Shown: piece by piece, positions 41,635 to 51,600 of the stretch
Layout: every line of letters begins with the position of its first letter
Position numbering within the stretch: the first letter of the stretch is position 1
Assembly: GCA_964503595.1 (NCBI GenBank)
Contig: CAZDAM010000003.1
Span: 1-64,000, forward strand
Origin: CAZDAM01 sp964503595
GTDB lineage: Bacteria > Muiribacteriota > UBA6191
Reading direction: 5' to 3'
DNA: 64,000 bases
Notes under the pieces: model-generated
The model's database searches: none
Told to the model about the DNA's origin: nothing
The model's input: only the letters and a program-made list of their open reading frames with translations
Position numbers and translations under genes: made by a program

Positions 41635-43596
41635 CTACCTCAAACTGAAAGACATCATCTCGTTCAGGCTGAAGTCACGGTTGAGAACGCGCAGGCGGAT
41701 GGAAGAAGTGCGGCTTTCAATCCGGCGCTGAATGAGATGCATGATCAGGCGGGAGAGGCGGTTTCCCCAGGGGGTTTTGCAGGACCTGTGCAGGAAGTTC
41801 TGCAGAAACTGGGGGCAGTGTTTACGAAACAGGTCATCTTCAAGGCTTAGAACCAGTTTGACGCTTCCGGGCTGACCCTGGCGTGAAGTCCTTCCATAAA
41901 GCTGAAGATCAATCCGGCAGGATTCATATTTCTGGGTGGCCACGACATGAAGTCCGCCAAGTTCCTCGACCTCGCGATCCACATGAATATCGGTACCCCG
42001 GCCCGCCATATTCGTGGCAATCGTAATGCCGCCGAGTTCTCCGGCCTTTGCCACAATCTGGGCTTCCTCTTCATGCTTCAGGGCATTTAAGATTGTGCAG
42101 GAGAGATCGGAGGCGGCGAGTTCATTGGCCAGCCATTCGCTTTCTTCTACGGAACGGGTTCCGACAAGAACGGGCTGGTTTTTGCGATGGACTTCGCGAA
42201 TATGCTTGAGGATGAAGGACCATTTCTCATCAAGGGTGGCGCAGACGGTGACAGGTTCAAACTCGTAGGTCCGGGGAATGCGCTTGGGGATTTTCATGGT
42301 AGGCAGACGGTAGATCTGCCACAGTTCTTCCTGAAGATTCTGAAGGGTTCCGCTCATGCCTGAGAGGCGCTTGTACAGGCGGAAGTAGCGCTGAAAACTC
42401 ATGCGGGTATGGGTTTCGGTTGGATCTGATAATTCGAGTTCTTCCTTGGCTTCAATGGCCTGATGAAGGCCTGAGCCCCAGTTGCGGTGTTCCATGATCC
42501 GGCCTGTTGCTTCATCGACAATCACGACTTTGCCTTCTTCATCAATCAGATACTGCTGGTTGAGGTGATAGAACTCACGGGCAGCCAGGGCCTGATGCAC
42601 CAGAAACTGGCGTCTTTCCTTGGCTTTCCACATGGCGGGAAGGGGTCGTACCAGTTCATCCACAAAGCTTTCACCAGCTGGAGTCAGGCGAATGTCCTGG
42701 AATTTACGGTTGACGGTGTAGTGTTTGTCGGGTCGCATCTTGCGGGCGATTTCACAGGCAATCTGGCTGGCTTCCTTGAGAAGTTCGTTTTCTGAGGGGA
42801 TGGAAATGATCAGCGGGGTGGTGGCCTCATCGGCCAGAACGCTGTCAGCCTCATCAATGATGGCGGTGTGAAGGCCGCGCATGACCATGGGTTTTGGGGG
42901 TCTTCCCTGAAGATTCCGGATTAGAGAACGGTCCCAGTCCAGATCCTCCTGGCCCATCCGATCCCGTAGAAAGTCGGCCAGAAGCTCTTTGCTGGTGGTA
43001 TAGACAATATCGCGGGAATAGGCTTCCTTTCTTTCCCGGGGGCTCATGGAGCCCGTAACAGAGGCTCCTCTTAGCTGGCAAAGAGAAAACAGGGGCTGCA
43101 TGAGTTCGGCATCGCGGGAAGCCAGGTAATCATTTGAGGTGACAACATGACAGGGAAGGCCGCTCCAGCCTGCCAGAACCGCCGTGATGCCGGCGACGAT
43201 GGTTTTTCCTTCTCCCGGTTTCATTTCGATCAGGTAGCCATCAAACTGGGCCAGCACTCCCATGAGCTGAACTGGGTAGGGGCGCATTCCAAGAGAGCGA
43301 AAGGATGCTTCGGCCACCAGAGCCAGGGAGTCGGCCAGATTCTGTTCTTCCGGATTGGGATTTCCACGAAAGATCTTGCGCGCCGATCTGATTTTTTCCT
43401 GAAGCTCTTCGGGGGACAGATGGGCATGCTGAAGGGAAATCTGGTGGATGGCTTCGGCTTTTTTGCGAAAAACCCGCGGGCTTTTGCGCAGGCGGTGGAT
43501 CAGGCGGAAAAAGGAATGAACCCAGGCATCAAGGCCCTCATAGGACTTTTTTTCCCTTGGGACGTGAAAGCGCTGGAATTCGGCGGAAAGATCCAT
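41635..43596 (-). CDS. Short SecA-like translocase ATPase
   Basis: The 653-residue protein has a full SecA DEAD motor: PYPVQLMGVLAQFDGYLIEM, Walker A MKPGEGKT (about 125-132), TSNDYLASRDAELM, DEAD (about 248-251), RLSGMSGT, TNMAGRGTDI, and QLYGRTSRQGQPGS with LSLEDDL. Housekeeping SecA is about 830-900 residues; here the sequence ends shortly after the second nucleotide-binding domain, so the scaffold and wing helices, two-helix finger and C-terminal zinc tail are missing or much reduced. The N-terminal 75 residues are distinct. It is the last gene of a minus-strand operon with an M50-HlyD fusion (4 nt away) and a GAF-HlyD fusion. I infer an accessory SecA for one special substrate. Confidence 0.85.
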   Translation of the reverse strand: MDLSAEFQRFHVPREKKSYEGLDAWVHSFFRLIHRLRKSPRVFRKKAEAIHQISLQHAHLSPEELQEKIRSARKIFRGNPNPEEQNLADSLALVAEASFRSLGMRPYPVQLMGVLAQFDGYLIEMKPGEGKTIVAGITAVLAGWSGLPCHVVTSNDYLASRDAELMQPLFSLCQLRGASVTGSMSPRERKEAYSRDIVYTTSKELLADFLRDRMGQEDLDWDRSLIRNLQGRPPKPMVMRGLHTAIIDEADSVLADEATTPLIISIPSENELLKEASQIACEIARKMRPDKHYTVNRKFQDIRLTPAGESFVDELVRPLPAMWKAKERRQFLVHQALAAREFYHLNQQYLIDEEGKVVIVDEATGRIMEHRNWGSGLHQAIEAKEELELSDPTETHTRMSFQRYFRLYKRLSGMSGTLQNLQEELWQIYRLPTMKIPKRIPRTYEFEPVTVCATLDEKWSFILKHIREVHRKNQPVLVGTRSVEESEWLANELAASDLSCTILNALKHEEEAQIVAKAGELGGITIATNMAGRGTDIHVDREVEELGGLHVVATQKYESCRIDLQLYGRTSRQGQPGSVKLVLSLEDDLFRKHCPQFLQNFLHRSCKTPWGNRLSRLIMHLIQRRIESRTSSIRLRVLNRDFSLNEMMSFSLR

Positions 43597-43600
43597 TTCG

Positions 43601-45745
43601 TCAGAATTGGTAGCGCTTCTGAAGAAGCTGTTTCAGAAAGAGCATGAATTGACCCATCACGGAGGAATCCGCCAGCTCGATACGGATTTCCCCGGTGCGC
43701 CCGTGCAGGGTTTTGAGGTTCTCGTGAGGATGGAAGACGGCCCTGGCTTCAAAGAAGGATTCCTGGGTCTTGAGCCCGTCTTCTCTTTCCACGGCAATAT
43801 CACCGCCACCGTACCAGCCCAGAGCCATGGAGGGAAGTTCATCCTTTTCATGGGGAATAACAGTAAACTGGGTGACGGGCAGGGTGATTTCGGACTGCCC
43901 CCTGAATTTGAGGCTGGCCTGGGGCTCTTTGAGTTCGAACAGGTCGTAGGCGTTTTCCTGGGAAACAACGGCCACGAATTCAAGATCCTGAGACGGAAGG
44001 ATGGCCCCGAGTTCGGCTCCAGCCTTGGCCCAGGTGCCGAGGTAGCGACGTAGATCCGGGGCAATCCAGGTGCCATTGGTTTTGGCCCGCACGGTAAGTT
44101 TGTCCCTGCGATCCTTTAGAAGATCCAGCTTGCGGCCGAGAAAGGCAATGCGTTCGGAGATGGGCTTCAAATCGGCAACCCGGTTTTCGCGGGCCTTGAT
44201 TTCAAGCGCTTTGGATTCCTGAATCTGGGCCCCTACCAGCAGAATTTCCACGTCCAGATCCGGGTTTTCCAGGCGGGCCAGAATCTGATCCGTCTGAACC
44301 ACGCTGCCACTGGGGGCAATGATTTCCTTAAGAATACCGGGGGTCTGATTGTGGATGCGGGTGTAGTCACGAGCATGGATAACACCGGGAGCCCGGATGG
44401 AATTGGACATGGGGACATAGAAGAGGAGTCCGATCAGAAGGGAGATGGTCAGAATGGCGAGGCTTACGGCCCTGAGCCGGACCATTTCCAGGGCCGGATC
44501 AAAAAACAGGTAATGTATGAGGTTGTAAACAGGCTTGAGGAGCCAGGTCCAGGCGGAGATGGCCACGATGATCAGACCGACTTCAAACCACTGGTCCAGA
44601 ACAAACAGGGCAATCCCGGCAGAAAGCAGAACCCGGTACGCCTGGGAGGCGAAGCCATAGGAAAGGAGCCAGAAGGACTCGGTGGCACTTGAGGCGGCTC
44701 TTTCGATATCCGGCATTCCCAGGATTTTACTTTCCAGAATATAGCGCCATTCCTCGCGGGATCTCTGGGCCAGATTCGGAATTTCGAGAACATCAGAGAG
44801 GATGTAATAGGAATCCAGACGGGTCAGGGGATTTCCATTGAAAAGAAGGCTTGAAACGGAACCGATGAACATCAGGTTGAAGGCCAGGCTGTTGATGACT
44901 CCGGGGCCGGTATGAGACCAGACAATCGTGGCCAGAGCAGCAATGAAGAGTTCGACAATCATGCCGGCGGCACCAACCAGGGCTCTTTGCCAGCGGTTTC
45001 GGAAGGCCCAGCTTGAAGTGGCATCCATATAGGGCAGGGGAGTCAGAATCAGAAACATGACCCCCATGGTGTGAACTTCCCCCCCGAAGCGGCGGGTAGC
45101 CATGGCATGACCCATTTCATGCAAAAACTTCAGTCCGGCCAGACAGATGTAAAGCAGAAAGATATTGGATGGGGCAAGGACTCCCTGGCCACTCTGATAA
45201 AGGGCCTGGGGGTTTTCCAGGGCGTACCAGAACCCGGTGAAAACCACTAGGGCCCAAACCAGAAACCCTCCCCTGGAGAAAATCATTCTGGTGACATTGT
45301 CGTAGCGGACAAGCCAGGTGTGGGGATCCCACAGGGGCATGCGAAAGAACAGGAAGGACTGGATCTTGCTGGTCAGCTCCTTCTGTTTGGTGCGGGAATA
45401 GCGCTCAAAAACGGCCTCTGTATCCGGGGAGTTTTCCACATAAAGCAGGTTTGAGAGATGAAGCTGGGAGAGGAGACGGATGACGGCGTCCTGGGATGGG
45501 GTGTCATCCGGGTTTTCCCGGAGGGATTCTTCCCAGAGATCATGCACGGTGGATTTGGGGTTCAGGCGCATGACAAAGCGGTAGGCCTCAGGAGAGAGGC
45601 GAAAAAAGCGGGAATTGAAGGGGTCTCTTAAGACGTAGCACATTTCCCCACGAAAGAACTGTTTGTGGCTTTGGATGGCGCTGTGAATTCCGGCCCGAAG
45701 TTCGGCAACCCGATACCAGGATTCACTGAATAGATTCCCGATCAT
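43601..45745 (-). CDS. PqqD-like / M50 metalloprotease / HlyD-arm membrane fusion protein
   Basis: The 714-residue protein has three parts. Residues about 20-105 resemble a PqqD-like winged helix (YVLRDPFNSRFFRLSPEAY, then LLSQLHLSNLLYV), a fold used to bind leader peptides. Residues about 155-450 form a multi-span M50 core with zinc motif HEMGH (209-213) and third-ligand region NPLTRLDSYY (305-314). Residues about 450-714 carry a HlyD/biotinyl-lipoyl-like arm (ARDYTRIHNQTPGILKEII, GSVVQTDQILARLENPD) with a short coiled coil. It sits in the inner membrane with the arm in the periplasm. Both neighbours in the operon are 3-4 nt away. Similar fusions exist as M50-family export accessory proteins; function here is inferred. 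Confidence 0.82.
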   Translation of the reverse strand: MIGNLFSESWYRVAELRAGIHSAIQSHKQFFRGEMCYVLRDPFNSRFFRLSPEAYRFVMRLNPKSTVHDLWEESLRENPDDTPSQDAVIRLLSQLHLSNLLYVENSPDTEAVFERYSRTKQKELTSKIQSFLFFRMPLWDPHTWLVRYDNVTRMIFSRGGFLVWALVVFTGFWYALENPQALYQSGQGVLAPSNIFLLYICLAGLKFLHEMGHAMATRRFGGEVHTMGVMFLILTPLPYMDATSSWAFRNRWQRALVGAAGMIVELFIAALATIVWSHTGPGVINSLAFNLMFIGSVSSLLFNGNPLTRLDSYYILSDVLEIPNLAQRSREEWRYILESKILGMPDIERAASSATESFWLLSYGFASQAYRVLLSAGIALFVLDQWFEVGLIIVAISAWTWLLKPVYNLIHYLFFDPALEMVRLRAVSLAILTISLLIGLLFYVPMSNSIRAPGVIHARDYTRIHNQTPGILKEIIAPSGSVVQTDQILARLENPDLDVEILLVGAQIQESKALEIKARENRVADLKPISERIAFLGRKLDLLKDRRDKLTVRAKTNGTWIAPDLRRYLGTWAKAGAELGAILPSQDLEFVAVVSQENAYDLFELKEPQASLKFRGQSEITLPVTQFTVIPHEKDELPSMALGWYGGGDIAVEREDGLKTQESFFEARAVFHPHENLKTLHGRTGEIRIELADSSVMGQFMLFLKQLLQKRYQF

Positions 45746-45748
45746 GTT

Positions 45749-47596
45749 CTACCACCAGAGGTACAGACGCATGGTGTCCGTAATGCGGTGAAACAGAATC
45801 CAGCCGACACTGCGTCTTCCGGCCTTGATGCGGGCCAGGCCGCTCATGCCGGGTCGCCACCAGCTTTCCGGGCTCTCTACGAACCGGGCCTTCAGTTCGA
45901 AGGTGTTCCCGCTTCTGGGGTCTACTCTGGCAACAGGGACCAGGGTTTCGATTTCAAAGGGGTATTTCATCTGGGGATTGCTCAGAAGAGCCATTTCTCC
46001 CTGTCCGGGAACGGTAATCTCATCAATATCTCTTTCGGGAACCTTCAGGATGAGATACATGGCCTCAGGCTGGGCAATCTGGTACAGAAGATCGCCTTTG
46101 TTGATGGGGGCGCCCATCAGCTTTTCCTTTTCCCCCTCAACAATGACTCCATCCTGAGGGGCCTTGAGATCGGCCCTGTTCAGGTAGAACCGGACCCGTT
46201 CCAGCTCGGCTTTGGCCTGAGCCAGACGGGCTTCGGAGATATTCATGTCTGCGAGTCGGCCATCGGCACGGGCCTTCTGGGTTTCCCTCTCATAGCGGGT
46301 GACTTCGGCCTGGGCTTCGGTGATTTTGAGATGGATTTCCTCGGTGTCGATCTGAATCAGGGTCTGGCCTTTGGTGACGGTATCCCCGCTATGGGCCAGT
46401 ACATTCAGAATCACTCCGTCCATGGGGGAGGAAATGTAGGAAATCAGATCGGTTTTGAGTTCGGCTCCGACTTCCACATCATAGTCCCAGGTGCCAAAAG
46501 TCAGAAACAGAACAGAGGCGAATCCAATCAGGGCCAGGAGCTTGGCAAAGGAGTTCTCCGGGCCCAGAAGCCACTGAACCTTGTCCTTCAGATAGTTTTT
46601 GAGGCGCTCGCCAGCCCATTGATCGTCGGCATGAAGGCGGGCCAGAACCGGGGCGCTTTGATTGGCAATCAGTCTCAAGGCCATGATTTCCTGGGGGTGG
46701 AACCGGCTTGAGGCCTTTTCAATGGTCAGAACTCCGGCGGGCTCATCCCTGAATCTTAGGGGGAGGCTGATCACCTGAAAGGCACCGCACTGGGACAGAA
46801 ACTGCTGGTGGGCAGTCTGAATGGTTCCGGGATCCTCATGTCCGGGGCAGAGGATCTCTTCGTTCTGATCCAGGCTCTCTTCCATGGCATTGGCCAGACG
46901 GACACAGGCTTCGGTCTGGGAGTCAAAGCGCTCGAGATGGCTGATGGCCTGAATTTTGATATAGGGGTTCTCATGCCAGCCAAGGCTGACCCGGGATACC
47001 TGAAACCGGGAGCAGAGATCGTTGACCAGGCTCATGGAGGCCAGCTGAAACCGCTCGGCCTTCAGAAGCTGGCTGATGACTTCAAGGGAAGAACCGATCA
47101 TGCCCTGTTCGCGGGTTTCCCCTGTGTCAGGCAGATTTTCCTCACTGATCATGGCCAGCAGTCTGGTGCGGATCAGGAGCTCATTCAGGGCTCTTGAGGG
47201 CAGGGGGCCCAGAGCCAGAATGATCAGGTGAGGGGTCTGGGAACGTTGAGTTTCGTAGGCGATCACGTTCTGAAGTTCGGGAACTTCGGTGCGGATTTTT
47301 TCCAGGGCACAGCCTTTTTCCCTCACCCTGGGCAGCATATCCCGTCCCGATTCGGCGAGCTGTTCCATGAGGGAATTGGCGTGTTCCTTCGGGTTGAATA
47401 CGGCATCGACCTGAATCTGCTCTGGGCCGGGAGAAAGAATCAGTCCGGTGTCAGCGCTACAGATTCCACATACGATTCGCAGATAATCGGACCAGAATGC
47501 CTCACTTTTTGGCATCTGGCGCAGGGTTTGAAGTTCTGAAAAATACTGGGTCTGGTTCATGGGGAACTCGATTCTTCCGGTTCCGAATTTTCTCAT
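45749..47596 (-). CDS. GAF domain-HlyD membrane fusion protein
   Basis: The 615-residue protein has a cytoplasmic N-terminal half with a GAF-like domain (about residues 165-320: LASMSLVNDLCSRF, VISLPLRFRDEPAGVLTIEK, ANQSAPVLARLHA). A single membrane span follows at about 352-370 (KLLALIGFASVLFLTFGTW). Then comes a periplasmic HlyD adaptor: SSPMDGVILNVLAHSGDTV, an alpha-hairpin at about 420-470 and a second lipoyl half, APQDGVIVEGEKEKLMGAP. A signal-sensing GAF domain on an adaptor is unusual. A start at ATG 47560 (MNQTQYF) is as likely as 47596. It is the first gene of the minus-strand operon, divergent from sapC. Confidence 0.8.
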   Translation of the reverse strand: MRKFGTGRIEFPMNQTQYFSELQTLRQMPKSEAFWSDYLRIVCGICSADTGLILSPGPEQIQVDAVFNPKEHANSLMEQLAESGRDMLPRVREKGCALEKIRTEVPELQNVIAYETQRSQTPHLIILALGPLPSRALNELLIRTRLLAMISEENLPDTGETREQGMIGSSLEVISQLLKAERFQLASMSLVNDLCSRFQVSRVSLGWHENPYIKIQAISHLERFDSQTEACVRLANAMEESLDQNEEILCPGHEDPGTIQTAHQQFLSQCGAFQVISLPLRFRDEPAGVLTIEKASSRFHPQEIMALRLIANQSAPVLARLHADDQWAGERLKNYLKDKVQWLLGPENSFAKLLALIGFASVLFLTFGTWDYDVEVGAELKTDLISYISSPMDGVILNVLAHSGDTVTKGQTLIQIDTEEIHLKITEAQAEVTRYERETQKARADGRLADMNISEARLAQAKAELERVRFYLNRADLKAPQDGVIVEGEKEKLMGAPINKGDLLYQIAQPEAMYLILKVPERDIDEITVPGQGEMALLSNPQMKYPFEIETLVPVARVDPRSGNTFELKARFVESPESWWRPGMSGLARIKAGRRSVGWILFHRITDTMRLYLWW

Positions 47597-47683
47597 GGAT
47601 ATCCGGATTTGACCAGTTTCGCTTTATCGATTCATAAAGTTCATTTAAGGTATTGAAAATAGATCATTTCTATTCTTACGTAT

Positions 47684-47692
47684 GGTAGAATT
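47684..47692 (+). promoter_or_regulatory. Possible extended -10 promoter of sapC
   Basis: TGG-TAGAAT at 47684-47692 fits an extended -10 element; the -35 region is weak. It lies in the 157-bp AT-rich divergent gap between the GAF-HlyD gene and sapC. AGGAG at 47745-47749 precedes the sapC ATG. Confidence 0.4.
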
Positions 47693-47753
47693 GTCCCCTG
47701 AATTTGCCGATTTTTCAGGTGTTAGAGATAAATTTAGGTAGTACAGGAGTCCT

Positions 47754-48503
47754 ATGTTTAAAAAGATTGTGCCGATCACTAAAGATGCCCATAAGAAAAC
47801 AAAGATCAAAGCGTTGGCAAATTTCGAGTTTGCGAAGGACGTCAACCTTGCGGCCGTGATGGTCCATGAGTTTTCCCGTGCGGCAGCGACTTACCCGATT
47901 GTGTTTCTGGAAGACAAGGAAAAGGACCAGTTCCGTCCTACGGTTCTTCTGGGCCTTGAGCAGGGCGAAAACCTGTTTGTGAAGGAAGGAAAGTGGGAGG
48001 CTTCGTACATCCCGGCCATCATCCGCCGCTATCCTTTTGCCCTGGCAAATACAAACGAAGCGGATAAGTACACAATCTGCCTCGATGAAGGCAGCGATCT
48101 GGTTAATGATAAAGACGGCCAGGAGCTTTTCGACGGCAAGGGCGAACCAAGTGAGCTGATGGAGCGCGTGAAGCGCTATCTGGGCGAGCTTCAGCAGATG
48201 GAGCGTTTCACTCAGGAGTTCTGTGCAGCGATGTCCCATCTGAACATGTTCACTCCCCTGAATATGAAAGTGCGCCTTGGCAATGAAATCAAAAACATCA
48301 ATGGGGCCTATGTCATCAATGAAGAGCGCCTGGGCTCTCTTTCGGATGAAAAATTCATCGAGCTTCGCAAGAAGCAATACATTCCGGTGATTTACTCCCA
48401 CCTGAGCAGTCTGTCCCAGATTGAGCGTCTTCTGACCTTCAAGGACAAGAAGGGTGGAGTGACTCCAGATGCCATCGAACAGTTCTCGGAGACCGTGAAT
48501 TGA
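47754..48503 (+). CDS. SapC family protein
   Basis: The 249-residue protein matches the SapC family first noted next to S-layer genes in Campylobacter fetus. Marks are FAKDVNLAAVMVHEFSRAAATYPIVFL, PTVLLGLEQGENLFV, WEASYIPAIIRRYPFAL and a C-terminal PVIYSHLSSLSQIERLL. There is no signal peptide, so it is cytoplasmic; molecular function is unknown. Its position directly before a giant surface-type protein gene mirrors the S-layer setting of the family founder and suggests a helper role such as chaperoning before export (inference). Two hairpins separate it from the giant gene. Confidence 0.85.
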   Translation: MFKKIVPITKDAHKKTKIKALANFEFAKDVNLAAVMVHEFSRAAATYPIVFLEDKEKDQFRPTVLLGLEQGENLFVKEGKWEASYIPAIIRRYPFALANTNEADKYTICLDEGSDLVNDKDGQELFDGKGEPSELMERVKRYLGELQQMERFTQEFCAAMSHLNMFTPLNMKVRLGNEIKNINGAYVINEERLGSLSDEKFIELRKKQYIPVIYSHLSSLSQIERLLTFKDKKGGVTPDAIEQFSETVN

Positions 48504-48523
48504 GTTTGGTTCTCTTCTGTATC

Positions 48524-48545
48524 CCTCCGCCGTGCCAGGCGGAGG
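48524..48545 (+). terminator. First hairpin between sapC and the giant gene
   Basis: A perfect 8-bp stem CCTCCGCC (48524-48531) / GGCGGAGG (48538-48545), loop GTGCCA, is not followed by a T-run, so it may stabilise the sapC mRNA end more than terminate. Confidence 0.55.
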
Positions 48546-48558
48546 AATGAAAACAATC

Positions 48559-48588
48559 GGGATTCCGCTACAGGTGTAGCGGGGTCCC
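48559..48588 (+). terminator. Second hairpin between sapC and the giant gene, partial terminator
   Basis: GGGATTCCGCTACA (48559-48572) pairs with TGTAGCGGGGTCCC (48575-48588), with two G-T pairs, followed by T-rich TTTGGTGTTTCTT. Incomplete termination here would set the SapC-to-giant-protein ratio. Confidence 0.6.
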
Positions 48589-48631
48589 TTTGGTGTTTCT
48601 TGGCAATTTTCGAAAAACGCAGGAAAAACTT

Positions 48632-51600
48632 ATGAGCTCAAAAATGAAAAGCCTTGTCAGAACCCAGACCTACATGAAAGCACGCCGCTTTTTTCAGAAA
48701 TTTACGAAGAAGAAGGAGGCCGCTCCTCAGGTGCTTGATGGCAGACGGGAACGCTTCCGTCTGGACAGCCTTGAAGAGAGAGTTCTGCTTTCAGCAGATC
48801 CGGTTACGGAGACGGCTCATGCGATTTTGCACGAACCTCAGAAGAACGAGTCCCGAATTGAGCTTTTAAGTGAGGCTTCCCTGCGTCAGCCTACCCTAAG
48901 CCTTCAGGAACAGCACCCTCAGGCCGCAATTGTTCTGGATGCCGGCACGCTTTCCCAGAACAGAAATTCCCTGGAATCCTCCCTTGTGATCGGCGAGAAC
49001 GAAGTTCTTGGCGGCAGTGGAAATCTGGGCATTCACCTGATGAATGATGGCACCGTTGCTCCCGGATATTCTCCCGGAGTTCAGAATGTAGCCAGCTTCA
49101 CCCAGGCCGAAGGTGCGACCCTTGAAATCGAAATCGGGGGCAGTGGGGTTGCCGGGGCCTCCGATGGTTTTGATCAGCTCAATGTCTCCGGTCTGGCAAG
49201 CCTTGGTGGCAAGCTTGAAGTCACCCTTCTGAATGACTACAAACCTCAGGTCGGAGACACTTTCGACATCCTTACCTTTGGCTCGGTGAGCGGAGAATTT
49301 GATTCGGTAGGCGGTCTTTACGGATTTTATGCAGATTATTACTTCGATGTGGTGCAAAAATCCGATCGCATTCAGCTGGTCGTCAAGGAGCTTTTGCCCG
49401 GAGATACCTTCGAGATTGCCGCTGACGAGGCCTTTCGAGATGCCATGTCGGAGTTTCTGGCTCAGGATTATCTCAAGAAGCCGACTTCCATTACCTTTAC
49501 CGGCTCCATTGATCTTGGAGATGCCTTTTCGGTTGGAGGCACCTTTACCCTGAATCAGGTCAGCACCGGTCAGGATGTCACTTTAAGTGATGGGTCCACA
49601 GTCAATGTTTCGATCAAGACTCTGGGGATGCGGGGCGCTTCAGCTTCTTTGGGTGGAAGCTTCGGCCTTCAGTTCGGCGGAGCTGATCTGGGAATTGCCA
49701 TTTTTGATGCAACTTCCGAAGAAGATGGCCGCAGTTGGGTTGGAGCCCAGGGAAGTCTGGAAAGCGTTTCTCTTTTGAATCTTGGAAGCTACGGCATCCA
49801 GGGAGAAAACCTTCAGCTTGACATCTTCCAGGCCCTGGGAGAAGACAATGATGTTTTAATCGATTTGTCGGAAACCCCGTTGAGTATTTCTGATGGCAGT
49901 GGAACACTGGCTGAATTCTCCAATGACGGAGTTTTTGGGGAGTATCTGAACGTGGCTGGAAATCTCCAGCTCACCATGCCTTTTTTGAATGTCTCCGGAG
50001 ATTTCTTTGTCTCCGCGGATGATGCCTCCCTGTTTCTGGCCGGAGAAAATGTCACCGCTAGCTTTGAAGCCGGAGGCATGACTCTGGGTGTAAACAATGC
50101 CCGCTTTGGGGCCTACATTTTTGAAGATCAGAGCATGGTTCTGGAAGCAACCGGTGGCCTTGTCATGAGTGGAGGCGATTTCACGCTTCCTACTGGCGAT
50201 TCTGTGAGCCTCAAATACAACACCACTGGCATCGAATTCACCGATCTGGAAATGGCGATTGGGGAGAGATCCTTCACTTTTGGAACCATCGAAGCTTCCG
50301 AAGAACTCCTGGAATTGAGCATCAGTGGCTTTGAAGCCAACCTGGGCGGAGTGTTCGGGCTGTCCGGAGACTTCGGTTTCCGCAAAAACGGGGAAGATCT
50401 GAATGTGGTGGCTCAGAATGCTGCCGTAAGCCTGAATGCTGGCGGCTTCAAGGCTGGAGTGAAAGACGCCACCCTGGGTCTGAAAATGAGCGATCTGGGA
50501 ACCGCCATGGAAGCAACCGGCGCGGCCTGGTTTGAGCTTGGAGATGCAGTTTCCCTGAGTGCTGACAGTGTCCAGGTGCTCTATAACGAAACCGGAGAAG
50601 ACCTGATTGGAACCAGTCTCTCGGCTGCTTCTCTGGAATATACCTTTACAGCAATTGAGGGTTCGACGACCCTTCAGCAAGTGGCTGTAAGTGGGGCCAG
50701 CCTGGAAGTGGCCGGCTTTGTGCAGGCCAGCGGTAATCTTGCCGTCAAGCGGGATGAAGTTGCTCTGGAGCTTTCGGATGAGTCCCTGGTTCTGGCCGAG
50801 CTTTTGACCATTGGTGGCAAGAATGTAAGCGCCTTTGCCGGCCTGAATGGTGGCTCTTCCTCCGCTTTGGGCCTTCAGATCAGCGCCCTGACTTTCGGGG
50901 TCGCCCTGATGAGCGAAATCGATGGTGAGGAGAGAAGCTGGACAGCCGTCTACGGGGAAGCCGAATCCGCCGGATTTGTCGGTCCAGACAGCCTCACGAT
51001 TTCTGCCAGTGCCCTGAAACTCGAACTGAATCTGGCCTCAGAAGACGGCCTGGTAGTGGATTTCTCGGAATTCAGTCACAGCGTTCCCGTTGGTGTGGGC
51101 GAAAGCCTCAGCCTTACGATGGACGCTCAGCGGGGCGAACTGATCAGTGTCAGTGGCAACCTGAACATCCGCATCTTTGATTTCTTCGCCGTCTCCGGAG
51201 GCTTTGCCCTGGAAAAATCCACAGAAACTCTGAGGCTTTCGGATGAAAGCGAAGTGGAAGTGGAGCTTCTGACTCTGGGAACCCAGGGAGTCTCGGCTTT
51301 TGCCGGTCTGAATCATGGCAGTGACAATGCCTTTGGTTTCTCTTTGGGAGATGTGAGCCTGGCTTTGGTCATGGCCACAGAAAAAGAGGATTCCTCCCAG
51401 TCCTATGTGAGCCTGAAAGCTCAGGCTGGCAGCGTAGCCTTTGAAGGAATCCCCGGAATCACCATTGCCGCAGATACCCTGGCCGTGGAACTGAACCTGG
51501 CATCAACAGAAGGTCTTTTGGTGGACTACTCCACCAAAGCCCTTACCGTACCCACGAGTTCTTCCACCAATATGAGCCTCACTATGGATTCCGAGGATGG

